From: JANQRZ01 sp965215165
Lineage (GTDB): Bacteria > Bacteroidota > Rhodothermia > Rhodothermales > JANQRZ01
Assembly: GCA_965215165.1 (NCBI GenBank)
Contig: CBDCCX010000006.1
Coordinates: forward strand, 3,224,001 to 3,288,000
Length of the DNA: 64,000 bases
Reading direction: 5' to 3'
In this document: positions 38,892 through 48,791 of the stretch, piece after piece
Layout of the letters: every line of letters starts with the position of its first letter
Position numbering within the stretch: position 1 is the first letter of the stretch
Made by a program: the position numbers and the translations under genes
The notes under the pieces: model-generated
Database searches by the model: none
The model's input: only the letters and a program-made list of their open reading frames with translations
Told to the model about the DNA's origin: nothing

Positions 38892-38963
38892 TGCGGGGTG
38901 GAGAAGTGGTATCTCGTCGGGCTCATAACCCGAAGATCGCAGGTTCGAATCCTGCCCCCGCTA
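38892..38963 (+). tRNA. initiator tRNA-fMet (CAT)
   Basis: The cloverleaf folds fully: acceptor TGCGGGG paired with CCCCGCT, D arm GAGA/TCTC, anticodon arm TCGGG-CTCATAA-CCCGA, and T arm GCAGG-TTCGAAT-CCTGC. The anticodon is CAT. The three consecutive G-C pairs in the anticodon stem (GGG/CCC) and the unpaired first acceptor position (T1 opposite T72) are initiator hallmarks, although C1-A72 is the usual mismatch. The CCA end is not encoded (A73 is followed by CTA). A GTTG-20 nt-TACC arrangement at 38851-38878 may be its promoter. Confidence 0.93.
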
Positions 38964-38968
38964 CTACC

Positions 38969-39008
38969 GAGCCGGGCCGTCAGCACACGCTGGCGGCCCG
39001 GCTCTTTT

Positions 39009-39010
<2 letters not shown>
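38969..39010 (+). terminator. strong intrinsic terminator after the tRNA
   Basis: GAGCCGGGCCG (38969-38979) pairs perfectly with CGGCCCGGCTC, followed directly by TTTTTT. It begins 6 bases after the tRNA. The T-tract overlaps the 3' end of the convergent ABC-F gene by two bases. Confidence 0.93.
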
Positions 39011-40916
<1,906 letters not shown>

Positions 40917-40950
40917 GGGTGCGCTCGGGAGAACAGGCGGGGCGTATACA

Positions 40951-40990
40951 GAGCGAGGCCCCGCCGACGGGTGCCGGCGGGGCCTCGCTC
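40951..40990 (-). terminator. 16-bp hairpin after the two-module T9SS protein gene
   Basis: GAGCGAGGCCCCGCCG (40951-40966) and CGGCGGGGCCTCGCTC (40975-40990) are exact reverse complements with an 8-base loop. It lies 15 bases past the stop codon of the gene at 41006 and before the ABC-F start. Confidence 0.7.
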
Positions 40991-41005
40991 GAGATGCTGG
41001 AACGG

Positions 41006-42787
41006 CTAGCGCACGAGGACGGTCCGGTGCGTCTCGCTGAAGCGGCCGGCCTCGATCCGGTAGAGGTAGACACCGCTCGGCAGGTCGGCGGCGTCCCACT
41101 CGACCTCGTGGGGGCCGCTACCTTGCGGCGCGTCCACGAGCGTCGCCACCAAGCGGCCGGTCACGTCGTAGACCTCGACGCGCACGGCGGCGGCTTCGGG
41201 CAGCGTGTAGCTCAGCGTGGCCCGGTCGGCGAACGGGTTCGGGTAGGCGTCGAACACGAAGGCCGCGCCGCCGGCCCCGCCCTCGGTCGCCACGTCCGGC
41301 TCCACGAGGACGGTCACCCCGACGATCAGCTCCGGGTTGTCGGGGTCATCGGTGGCGATGAAGAGGTCGAAGAGGTAGGTTCCCGGCTCGGCGTCCGTAG
41401 CGTCGGCCGTGACCGAGATCTCCTCGGTGTCGCCGGCCTCGACGGTCCCCTCCTCCGGGTCCACGACGATCACCACGCTGTCGCCGCCACCGCCGCCATC
41501 GGTTGTGATCGAGACGTCGTCGAGGAAGAAGTTCGTCACGCCGGCGGTGCCGTCCTGCGTGGACTCGAAGCGGAGCGTGTGACTGTCGCCATCGGCGAAG
41601 TCCGAGATGTCCACCATGACCTCGGTGTAGACCGGGTAGGAGGCGGCGTCAGCTTCGGTGACGGCGAAGACGTTCTCGCCGTCCATCAGCACATCGAGCG
41701 TGCCGGGGGCGTTGGCGGTGGGGATGCGGAGCCAGAAGACGAGCGTCGCGGTCCCGCTGGGCACGGTGACGTCCTGCTCGATCGAGCCGATCTCCAGCGA
41801 GTTGGCTCCACCAAACCAGGTCCACCAGGCTCCCGTGCGGGGCTGGAAGTCGGGCGTGTCCGGCGCGCAGACGGCGCTCGTGCAGAGCGGGGTTTGGAAG
41901 TTCGAGGAGGCTTCGTCCCACGCGGGGTTCGGGGTGCCAGCTTCGAAGCTGCCGTCGGCGACGATCTCCCCGCTACGCACCGGCGTGCCGGAGGTTGGCG
42001 GCATCGGGCCGGCGAGGGTTTTGGCAGCGCTCCCAGCGGGGCGGCGCGGCACGAGCCGAAGGCCCTGCTTCGGCGTGATGCTGGTCGAGACGGAGTAGGT
42101 CCCCTCGGCGTCGCCGCTGTTGGTCAGCGTCAGCGTCTGGGCCTCCGACACCTGGCCCGCCTCCACGGTGAACGACAGCATGTCCGGGGCCACGCTAAAG
42201 GCCGGAGCCGTGGTGTCGAGGTCCTCGAGCGCGACCTCGTCCACGAAGAACGAGACCAGCTCGTCCGTTTGGCTGGCTCCGATGACGCCGAGAAAGGTGA
42301 GGGTGTGCGCCTGTCCGTCGGCGAAGTTGCTGACGTCGACGGCCACCTGCTCGTACTCCTCGTAGTCCCCGGCATTGGCCTGGGTCGCCTGGAAGACGAT
42401 GGAACCGTCGATCTGCACGCGCAGGGTGCCCGCTTTGTCGGCGACGGGAATCTGGAGGTAGAACGAGAGCGAGTTGACGGTGTTCGGGATCGTCACCTCC
42501 TGCGTGACCGAGGCGATCTTGTTGTCGGTGCCGCGGCCGAACCACAGCCACCAGTCGCCGTCGAAGGCCCCGTTGGGGCCGCCGCCGCAGGTCGCGCTGG
42601 AGCAGATGGGGGTCCCCCCGGGGCCGTTGCTGGACTCGTCCCAAGCGGGGTTCGGGGTGCCGGCTTCGAAGGAGCCGTCTTGCACGATTTCGTCCTGGGC
42701 CAGGGCCGTGGAGGCCGTCAGCGACAGGAGGCAGGCGAGCAGCGCCAGGAGGCAGAGCCGCAGTGAAAGGGTAGCAGAGGAGGTCAT
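41006..42787 (-). CDS. secreted protein with two tandem jelly-roll-like modules and T9SS tail
   Basis: 593 residues from ATG 42785-42787, with a signal peptide (CLLALLACLLSLTASTALAQ). Two modules of about 180 residues each begin with nearly the same sequence, IVQDGSFEAGTPNPAWDE and IVADGSFEAGTPNPAWDE, and both contain a W-x-WFG motif and a DVSNFADG/DISDFADG strand. They are probably carbohydrate-binding-like beta-sandwiches. BACON/Ig-like linkers follow each module. The type A T9SS domain is at the end (FDAYPNPFADRATLSYTLPE to RTVLVR). No enzyme motif is present, so adhesion or glycan binding is likely. A -7-like TATACTTG lies at 42866-42873 (minus strand). Confidence 0.82.
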   Translation of the reverse strand: MTSSATLSLRLCLLALLACLLSLTASTALAQDEIVQDGSFEAGTPNPAWDESSNGPGGTPICSSATCGGGPNGAFDGDWWLWFGRGTDNKIASVTQEVTIPNTVNSLSFYLQIPVADKAGTLRVQIDGSIVFQATQANAGDYEEYEQVAVDVSNFADGQAHTLTFLGVIGASQTDELVSFFVDEVALEDLDTTAPAFSVAPDMLSFTVEAGQVSEAQTLTLTNSGDAEGTYSVSTSITPKQGLRLVPRRPAGSAAKTLAGPMPPTSGTPVRSGEIVADGSFEAGTPNPAWDEASSNFQTPLCTSAVCAPDTPDFQPRTGAWWTWFGGANSLEIGSIEQDVTVPSGTATLVFWLRIPTANAPGTLDVLMDGENVFAVTEADAASYPVYTEVMVDISDFADGDSHTLRFESTQDGTAGVTNFFLDDVSITTDGGGGGDSVVIVVDPEEGTVEAGDTEEISVTADATDAEPGTYLFDLFIATDDPDNPELIVGVTVLVEPDVATEGGAGGAAFVFDAYPNPFADRATLSYTLPEAAAVRVEVYDVTGRLVATLVDAPQGSGPHEVEWDAADLPSGVYLYRIEAGRFSETHRTVLVR

Positions 42788-42925
42788 GGCGACAGAAAAA
42801 GGCCAGAGGGAGAACGAGTGCGAACGAGGCGAGAGGGGCCAAAATGGCGCGTGGCCTCGCGTGCTCAAGTATACACCACTTCGGCGTGAGGCCACCTACT
42901 CACCTGGAACAGCAGCGATGCGAAA

Positions 42926-42954
42926 GCGGCGTCCCCCGGTGGAAGGGACGCCGC
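42926..42954 (-). terminator. hairpin after the 783-residue T9SS protein gene
   Basis: GCGGCGTCCC (42926-42935) pairs with GGGACGCCGC (42945-42954). Read on the minus strand it is followed by TTTCG. It lies 22 bases past the stop at 42977. Confidence 0.6.
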
Positions 42955-42976
42955 GGACCAGCGGGGGCGAAGCGCG

Positions 42977-45328
42977 CTAGCGCAGCAGCGTCACGCGCCG
43001 CGTCTGCACCGCGCCGCCGGCCACCAGGCGCACCAGGTAGGCTCCGCTCGGCAGCGCCGAGGCGTCCCAGGCGACGGTGTGCGGCCCGGCCTCACGCGTG
43101 CCCTCGGCGAGCAGCGCCACGCGGCGGCCGAGCACGTCGAGGACCTCGAGCGTGACCTCGGAGGCGGCGGGCAGCGCGAAGCCGAGCGTCGTGGCGGCGA
43201 CGAACGGGTTGGGGTAGGCCGCCGACAGAGTCGCCTCGGTCGGTGCGTCGCCTCGGCTCAGGGCCTCGGCCTCGCCAGCACTCGCGCGGAGGTCGTAGCG
43301 CTGCGGCCCGGTGAGGAGCGCGCCCGAGGCGTCGAACGCCTGCCAGTCGGCGGGCGCTCCGTCGCGGGCGGCACCGGGCACGATCTGCGCCGAGAACGCG
43401 TCGCTGCTGAGCACCGTGTTCGGGAAGGTGCCCACCTCGGCGCGGTAGGTGTAGCTCCCGAGCGGCGCGCGGCCCGGCACCTGCTGGCTGAACGACTGCG
43501 TCACCGTCGCCGGCGGGCTGACGGTGATCGTGTTCGGCCCGATGAGCGGCGAGCGCGTCGCCCCGCCGGGCAGGTCGGCCTCGGTCCAGAGCTGGAACGA
43601 CGACGGCCCGCCAGCCGCGACGTCGAACGTCACGTCGAACGAGACCACGTCGCCGCGCTGGAGCACGACCGGCGGGGGCGGGCTCGTCGGCGTGATCGTC
43701 ACGGTGACGGGGGCGGCACCGGGAAGCGTGAACGCGGCGATGCGCGTCTTGAAGTCGAAGCTACCGGTGCTCTGGTAGTATTCCTGGGTGTACCAGAACG
43801 TCCGGTCGTCCGAGGGGTCGACCGAGAGCATGCTGTAGTCGCCCCAGCGGTTGGAGCTGTTGACCTGCGCGCCGGTGCCGGTGAGGAGCGTGGTCTCGGC
43901 GACGTTCATCTGGCCCGAGCCGCTGGCGTCGGCGGTCTGGCCGGTGAAGCGGATCGAGGGGAAGAGGGTGGTCCCGGAGACGGCGTAGGCCAGCCCGAGG
44001 TCGCCCCGGCCGTTGAGCGCGGCGGAGCCCATCCAGCGCTCCAGGCCGTCGTTCGGGGCGTAAGTGCCCTGCTGGTAGAGGCTCCACCCCGCGCCGGTGT
44101 TGCCGGCCGCGTTGCGGAGCTCGTACCACCGGACGCCCGCGCGGTCGCCGCCGGCATCGACGTTGTGGTTGAGCACGAGGGTCTGGCGGGTGCCGAAGTT
44201 GCGGTACTGCACGCGGTGCATCAGCGTGAACGTCAGCGCCGACAGGCCCTCGCCCGGCGACGGCTGCCGGATGTCGCCCAGGCTGCGGTCGTAGGAGGCC
44301 GGGGTGAGGCTGTTGAGGAGCCTGAACGTCGCGGCTCCCGGGTTGGACCAGTTGACGGCGAGGCCGTAGATGCGGATTCGGTTCGGGCTCGTCACCGGGC
44401 CGCCGACGAAGAGGCCGGGGGTGCCCGCCGGCGGGGCCGGCCCGTCGAGGTCGGCCGGCAGGAAGCCGTCGACGCCCGAGCCGCTGGGGTTGTTCGGGAT
44501 GAAGAACGAGACCATGTCGGCCGGCTGCCCACTGAGCATCGCGGCGCGCTCGAAGGCGAGGGCCTCCATGCGGAAGCCGCCCGGCGCGCCGAACGCCCGC
44601 GTGGTGGCGTAGTAGGCGTCGGGCCAGATGCCGAACTTGGGGTAGTCCGGGAAATACGGGTTGTTGAACTGGTACTGGTGGTAGGCCCCGGTCGGGTCCG
44701 GGCCGACCGAGACGGCGAAGCAGAGCGCGTTCGAGCCCGAGCCGGTGACGACCTCCTGGAGCATGAACTGCATCGCCACCCAGCGGTCAGCGAGGGCGTC
44801 GTAGAGGATCACCGGGTCGCCGTCGTTGCGCGTCTGGCACGGCCCGCCGAGGCCCTGCCAGAAGATGTTGCCCGCCACCGGCCCGAGCAGGAGCGTGCCC
44901 TGCTTGTCGAAGAACTTGGCGCTCAGGTTGGCCCACTGCACGTAGTGGTTCGGCCCGGCGTCGCCGTTCGTGTCCGGCGGCACGACGCGGCGGGCGACGG
45001 CGGCGTTGTCGTCGTCCGAGACGCCCTCGAAGCTCCGGAGCACGGTACCCGGCCCGGCCCCGCCCCGGCCGAGGTCGAGCACGGGGTCGGCGAAGCCGGG
45101 CTGGTCTACGGCCGGGCGCGCCTTGTCGAAGTCGTGGAGCTTGTTCGGGACCACGTAGGGGACCGTCGTCCGCGGGAGGCCGGGCTGGGCCATCAGGTCG
45201 CGGAGCGGAACGGACGTGTGGACCCGGCTGGCCGAGACGACGCGCGGCGCGTCGTCCTGCGCGGCAGCGTCGGGGGCCCAGAGGCCGAGTACGGCGCAGA
45301 CTGCGAGGAGGAGAAACGAACGAAGCAT
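42977..45328 (-). CDS. large secreted T9SS cargo protein of unknown function
   Basis: 783 residues from ATG 45326-45328, with a signal peptide (LRSFLLLAVCAVLGLWAPDAAAQ). The N-terminal 500 residues contain PPDTNGDAGPNHYVQWANLS, RNDGDPVILYDALADRWVAM and repeated W/Y-rich strands, a pattern I have seen in secreted Bacteroidota proteins without a named enzyme activity. A beta-sandwich from about 560 to 690 (FDVTFDVAAGGPSSFQLWTE) and a T9SS type A tail follow (SAAYPNPFVAATTLGFALPA to RRVTLLR). The prediction is a beta-propeller-like surface protein. It is divergently oriented from the polysaccharide cluster. Confidence 0.8.
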   Translation of the reverse strand: MLRSFLLLAVCAVLGLWAPDAAAQDDAPRVVSASRVHTSVPLRDLMAQPGLPRTTVPYVVPNKLHDFDKARPAVDQPGFADPVLDLGRGGAGPGTVLRSFEGVSDDDNAAVARRVVPPDTNGDAGPNHYVQWANLSAKFFDKQGTLLLGPVAGNIFWQGLGGPCQTRNDGDPVILYDALADRWVAMQFMLQEVVTGSGSNALCFAVSVGPDPTGAYHQYQFNNPYFPDYPKFGIWPDAYYATTRAFGAPGGFRMEALAFERAAMLSGQPADMVSFFIPNNPSGSGVDGFLPADLDGPAPPAGTPGLFVGGPVTSPNRIRIYGLAVNWSNPGAATFRLLNSLTPASYDRSLGDIRQPSPGEGLSALTFTLMHRVQYRNFGTRQTLVLNHNVDAGGDRAGVRWYELRNAAGNTGAGWSLYQQGTYAPNDGLERWMGSAALNGRGDLGLAYAVSGTTLFPSIRFTGQTADASGSGQMNVAETTLLTGTGAQVNSSNRWGDYSMLSVDPSDDRTFWYTQEYYQSTGSFDFKTRIAAFTLPGAAPVTVTITPTSPPPPVVLQRGDVVSFDVTFDVAAGGPSSFQLWTEADLPGGATRSPLIGPNTITVSPPATVTQSFSQQVPGRAPLGSYTYRAEVGTFPNTVLSSDAFSAQIVPGAARDGAPADWQAFDASGALLTGPQRYDLRASAGEAEALSRGDAPTEATLSAAYPNPFVAATTLGFALPAASEVTLEVLDVLGRRVALLAEGTREAGPHTVAWDASALPSGAYLVRLVAGGAVQTRRVTLLR

Positions 45329-45788
45329 AACGAAGGGGAGGGGTGGGAGGAAGGCCAGGGAGGCAGGCGTGCCGCGTGCGGCGGCAACGGGCCGGGCAGC
45401 GGACAACATACGCGCACCCTCCGGGGGAACCATGCGTCAGAGGTCACGAATCCCTCACGAGATGGGGCTCAGCCTCGCTGCTCCGGCAGAACAGATAGCC
45501 CGGCAGCGCGTGGTACGCTCTCAGCCACGTTGGCGAGAGCGGAGGGAAAAGGTATGTTATCACGCCTTCGCGCGCCCTGAGCCGCAGACCGGAGGCGAAC
45601 GGGGCCGGTCTCCGGGGCGAGGAGCGCAGCAATAATAGGAGGCTGCGCGGTGGCCCGAAGGATTAAATGCGGTCCGCCCCTCCCAGCCTTTTAAGTTTCC
45701 CGATGGAACCTACGATTACCTGATTCGAGCGGTGTACGCTTCGACCCCCCTGTTGGAACCAGCCCGGTCCGTCGTGGAGCCTACCTAT
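45329..45788. other. divergent intergenic region before the polysaccharide cluster
   Basis: About 460 bases with no convincing gene on either strand; short frames here have atypical composition and no family features. It should hold the promoters of the T9SS protein gene (minus) and the polysaccharide operon (plus). TAAGTTTC at 45692-45699 is a one-mismatch fit to the Bacteroidota -7 element on the plus strand. A GTG at 45732 would extend the first operon gene by 19 residues, but ATG 45789 is preferred. Confidence 0.5.
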
Positions 45789-48224
45789 ATGAATCGCCCT
45801 CTCCTGCCCGCCGCCGTCCAGGGCGCGGCCTCCTTCGGCCCTGCCGGCGGGCCGGCTCCGCGCGCGGCCGCCCCCGCGCCGGGCCTCCCGCCGGCCGGCG
45901 ACGAGCCGGACGCCTTCAACGAGCTGTCGCTCGCCAGCATCGTCGAGATCTTCCAGCGGGGCTGGAAGCTCATCCTCGCCGTCGCGCTCGTCGTCCTCGC
46001 CCTGACGGCGCTCTACACCTTCACCCAGGACCCGACCTACCGGAGCGAGAGCGTCGTCCTGGTCGACACCAACAAGAACCAGAGCTGGAGCGCGGGCATC
46101 GAGAGCATCCTCTCCTTCGGCGGCGACAGCCGGACGCTCTACAACGAGGTCGAGATTCTGCGCCAGTCCGTGCCGCTCGCTGAGCGCGTGGCGGCCCGCC
46201 TCGGCGAGGCCGACGCCATGCCGATGACGCGTGGGGAGGAGGGCGATCCCCTCTCGGTTGGGCAGGTGGCCCGCACGATGCTCGAGAAGCACGTCGGCTT
46301 CGCGCCGGTCAACGACCGCGCCGACCTGATCCGCATCACCGCCTCCAGCACCAGCCCGGAGGAGGCCGCGCTCGTGGCCAACTTCTACGCCGAGGAGTAC
46401 CTCCGGCGGAGCCAGGAGACCAGCCGCGCCAGCATCTCGTCCTCGCGCTCGTTCCTCGAGGAGCAGGAGCAGAAGCGCCGCGACGACCTCGGGCAGATCG
46501 AGGACGACCTCGGGCAGTTCATGACGCGCGAGGGCACCGTCGCGCTCGACGCCGAGGGCCAGAACGCCGTCACCCAGATCGCCGCGCTCGACGCCGCGCT
46601 CGAGGAGACGCGCGTGGAGCTGGAGATGGAGCAGGCCGCGCTGGGCTCGCTCGAAGCCGAGGTCGAGCGCGTCGAACCCGGCCTCACGCGGCGCGTCGCC
46701 TCGGGCGTGGAGAACGAGATCCGCGTCCTCCAGCAGCGCATCGCCGAGCTCGAGCTCCAGGCCAGCGACTTCTACTCGGTCGACCCGACGCTCCAGGGCG
46801 ACGAGGCCCGCAGCCCCGAGCTGCTCCAGATCACCTCGCGCATCGAGCGCCTCCGCCAGCAGGTCGACGGCCTCTCGGAGCGCTACGTCACCGAGGTCCT
46901 CGCCGTCGGGGGCTTCGACGCGGCGACGGGCGGGGCCTCGGGCCTGGGCTACATCACCGGCTTGCAGCGCGAGGCCGTCCAGAAGCGCATCCGCGTGCAG
47001 GGCCTCGAGGCGAAGGCGGAGGCCCTCGCCGCCCAGGTCCGCCAGTACGAGGGCCGCCTGCGCGACATCCCGCGCCAGACCATCCAGCTCGCCCAACTCC
47101 AGCGCCAGCGTCAGGCTACGGAGCGGACCTACCTCTTCCTCGTCGAGAAGCTCCAGGAGGCGCGCGTCGCCGAGGAGTCCGAGCTGGGCTACGTCGAGGT
47201 CATCCGCCGCGCCGACGTGCCGCTCGAGCCGGTCGCGCCGCGCCCGCTCGTCAACCTGGTGCTCGGCCTGCTGTTCGGCCTCGCCGCCGGCGTCGGCCTG
47301 GCCGTCGCCTGGAACGCGCTCGACCACCGGATCAAGACGCCCGAGGACCTCCGCACCCACGGCTTCACGATGCTCGGCGCGGTCCCCGACATGAGCGACC
47401 TCATCAGGCGCAACTTCGGCACCGCCGAGACCGTGCGCATCGACTCGCACGAGGTCAACACGACCGTGGCGGCGATGCTCCACCCGCTCTCGCCGCTCGC
47501 CGAGGCGTTCCGCCACGTGCGGACCAACATCCAGTTCAGCCTGCCCGACCAGAAGGTGGAGGTGCTGATGGTGACCTCCTCCGGCCCGTCGGAGGGCAAG
47601 AGCACGACCGCCATGAACCTCGCCGTCTCGATGGCGCAGGCCGGCCACCGGACGCTCTACGTCGACGCCGACCTCCGCAAGCCGAAGGGCCACACCCTCC
47701 TCGGGTTGCCGCGCTACAACGGCCTCTCCGAGCTCCTCTTCCGCCGGGGCCCTATCGACTGGGCGAGCTACCGCCAGCCGCTGCGCGTGACCTGGAAGGA
47801 GTTCGACGACGCCGTCGAGACCCTCTACGTGATCCCCGCCGGCAAGCACATCCCCAACCCGGCCGAGCTGCTCCACTCCCAGCGGATGCGCGAGCTGGTC
47901 GGCGAGATGCGCGAGGCCTTCGACGTCGTCATCATCGACACCCCGCCGGTGCTGGCGGTGACGGATGCTGTCCTCGTCTCCCAGCTCTGCGACGCGATGG
48001 TCTTCCTCTGCGTCGCCGGCGAGACGAGCTGGCGCGCGCTGGAGCGGACGCGGGAGGGCATCTCGGTCTCCGGCACGCCGCTCATCGGCACGGTCCTCAA
48101 CAAGTTCGACGAGCGCACCGGCGGCTACGGCTACGCCTACGGGTATGGCTACGGCAACTCCGAGGACTTCAGCCTCGCCCTCGCCCCGGCCCGCCCAGCG
48201 CCCGAGACCCGCGTCGAGGCCTAG
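45789..48224 (+). CDS. Wzz-type chain-length regulator / BY-kinase (tyrosine autokinase)
   Basis: 811 residues from ATG 45789. The Wzz domain has TM1 (GWKLILAVALVVLALTALYT, about 55-75), a long periplasmic coiled-coil region with a GNVR-like segment, and TM2 (LVNLVLGLLFGLAAGVGLAVAW, about 490-515). The cytoplasmic kinase follows with Walker A SSGPSEGKSTT (about 597), Walker A' YVDADLRKPK (about 624) and Walker B VVIIDTPP (about 713). A tyrosine-rich tail (GGYGYAYGYGYG) is the autophosphorylation cluster. It controls polymer length and export of the surface polysaccharide. It is the first gene of the cluster. Confidence 0.94.
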   Translation: MNRPLLPAAVQGAASFGPAGGPAPRAAAPAPGLPPAGDEPDAFNELSLASIVEIFQRGWKLILAVALVVLALTALYTFTQDPTYRSESVVLVDTNKNQSWSAGIESILSFGGDSRTLYNEVEILRQSVPLAERVAARLGEADAMPMTRGEEGDPLSVGQVARTMLEKHVGFAPVNDRADLIRITASSTSPEEAALVANFYAEEYLRRSQETSRASISSSRSFLEEQEQKRRDDLGQIEDDLGQFMTREGTVALDAEGQNAVTQIAALDAALEETRVELEMEQAALGSLEAEVERVEPGLTRRVASGVENEIRVLQQRIAELELQASDFYSVDPTLQGDEARSPELLQITSRIERLRQQVDGLSERYVTEVLAVGGFDAATGGASGLGYITGLQREAVQKRIRVQGLEAKAEALAAQVRQYEGRLRDIPRQTIQLAQLQRQRQATERTYLFLVEKLQEARVAEESELGYVEVIRRADVPLEPVAPRPLVNLVLGLLFGLAAGVGLAVAWNALDHRIKTPEDLRTHGFTMLGAVPDMSDLIRRNFGTAETVRIDSHEVNTTVAAMLHPLSPLAEAFRHVRTNIQFSLPDQKVEVLMVTSSGPSEGKSTTAMNLAVSMAQAGHRTLYVDADLRKPKGHTLLGLPRYNGLSELLFRRGPIDWASYRQPLRVTWKEFDDAVETLYVIPAGKHIPNPAELLHSQRMRELVGEMREAFDVVIIDTPPVLAVTDAVLVSQLCDAMVFLCVAGETSWRALERTREGISVSGTPLIGTVLNKFDERTGGYGYAYGYGYGNSEDFSLALAPARPAPETRVEA

Positions 48225-48263
48225 CTCTCGCTCCCTCCCGTTCCACGCTCTCGCCCCGCCTGC

Positions 48264-48743
48264 ATGAGACCGCTCGTCCCGCTCGCCTTCTTCCTCGCGC
48301 TCGCCCCGGTGGCGGAGGCGCAGATCGTCACCGCCACCCCCGGCGTCTCGGTCTACCGCTACACCGAACCCGGCCGCGCCACCATCGACGTCCAGGTGTG
48401 GGGCGACGTCCGCACGCCGGGCCTGTACCAGGTCGAGGCCGGGACGGACCTGCTGAACCTGCTCTCCTATGCCGGCGGCCCCCAGGCCGGGATGCAGCGC
48501 GGCGACGAGGACCGCGTCCTCCACGTCCAGCTCACGCGCCTCGCCGCCGGCCGCCAGGAGGTGCTCCTCGACAAGCCCCTGGCCGAGCTCCTCGCCGAGG
48601 GCACCCCCGACCTCGCGTCCGGCGACCTGCTAACCGTCCGCACCGAGGTCGAGACCGGCTTCAGCCTCCGCGACCTCGCGGTCTTCACCTCGTCCGTCGG
48701 CACGCTCGCGCTCGTCGTCCTGCGCCTGGTGGACGGCCGCTAG
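48264..48743 (+). CDS. SLBB-domain periplasmic protein
   Basis: 159 residues with a signal peptide (VPLAFFLALAPVAEAQ). An SLBB/ubiquitin-like fold follows (about 35-130: TIDVQVWGDVRTPGLYQVEA, DLLNLLSYAGGPQAG, and LASGDLLTVRTE). The C-terminus is hydrophobic (LAVFTSSVGTLALVVLRL) and may be a membrane anchor. SLBB domains belong to Wza-type exporters and to small accessory proteins; the N-terminal polysaccharide-export domain of Wza is missing here. It is probably an export accessory encoded directly behind the BY-kinase (39-base gap). The true outer-membrane channel is not in the window. Confidence 0.8.
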   Translation: MRPLVPLAFFLALAPVAEAQIVTATPGVSVYRYTEPGRATIDVQVWGDVRTPGLYQVEAGTDLLNLLSYAGGPQAGMQRGDEDRVLHVQLTRLAAGRQEVLLDKPLAELLAEGTPDLASGDLLTVRTEVETGFSLRDLAVFTSSVGTLALVVLRLVDGR

Positions 48744-48791
48744 CTGCCCGCGTTTCGCTCTGCCCTATTTCCCCTGCTTCCCCCGCCACCC

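Noticed and set aside
45444..45632. A small minus-strand gene in the region before the polysaccharide cluster
   Set aside because: 62 residues with no family pattern and no signal or conserved context, in a region that is better explained as regulatory DNA.
48100..48170. Tyrosine-codon-rich stretch taken as a DNA repeat
   Set aside because: It encodes the expected tyrosine cluster of a BY-kinase tail, so no extra repeat element is needed.
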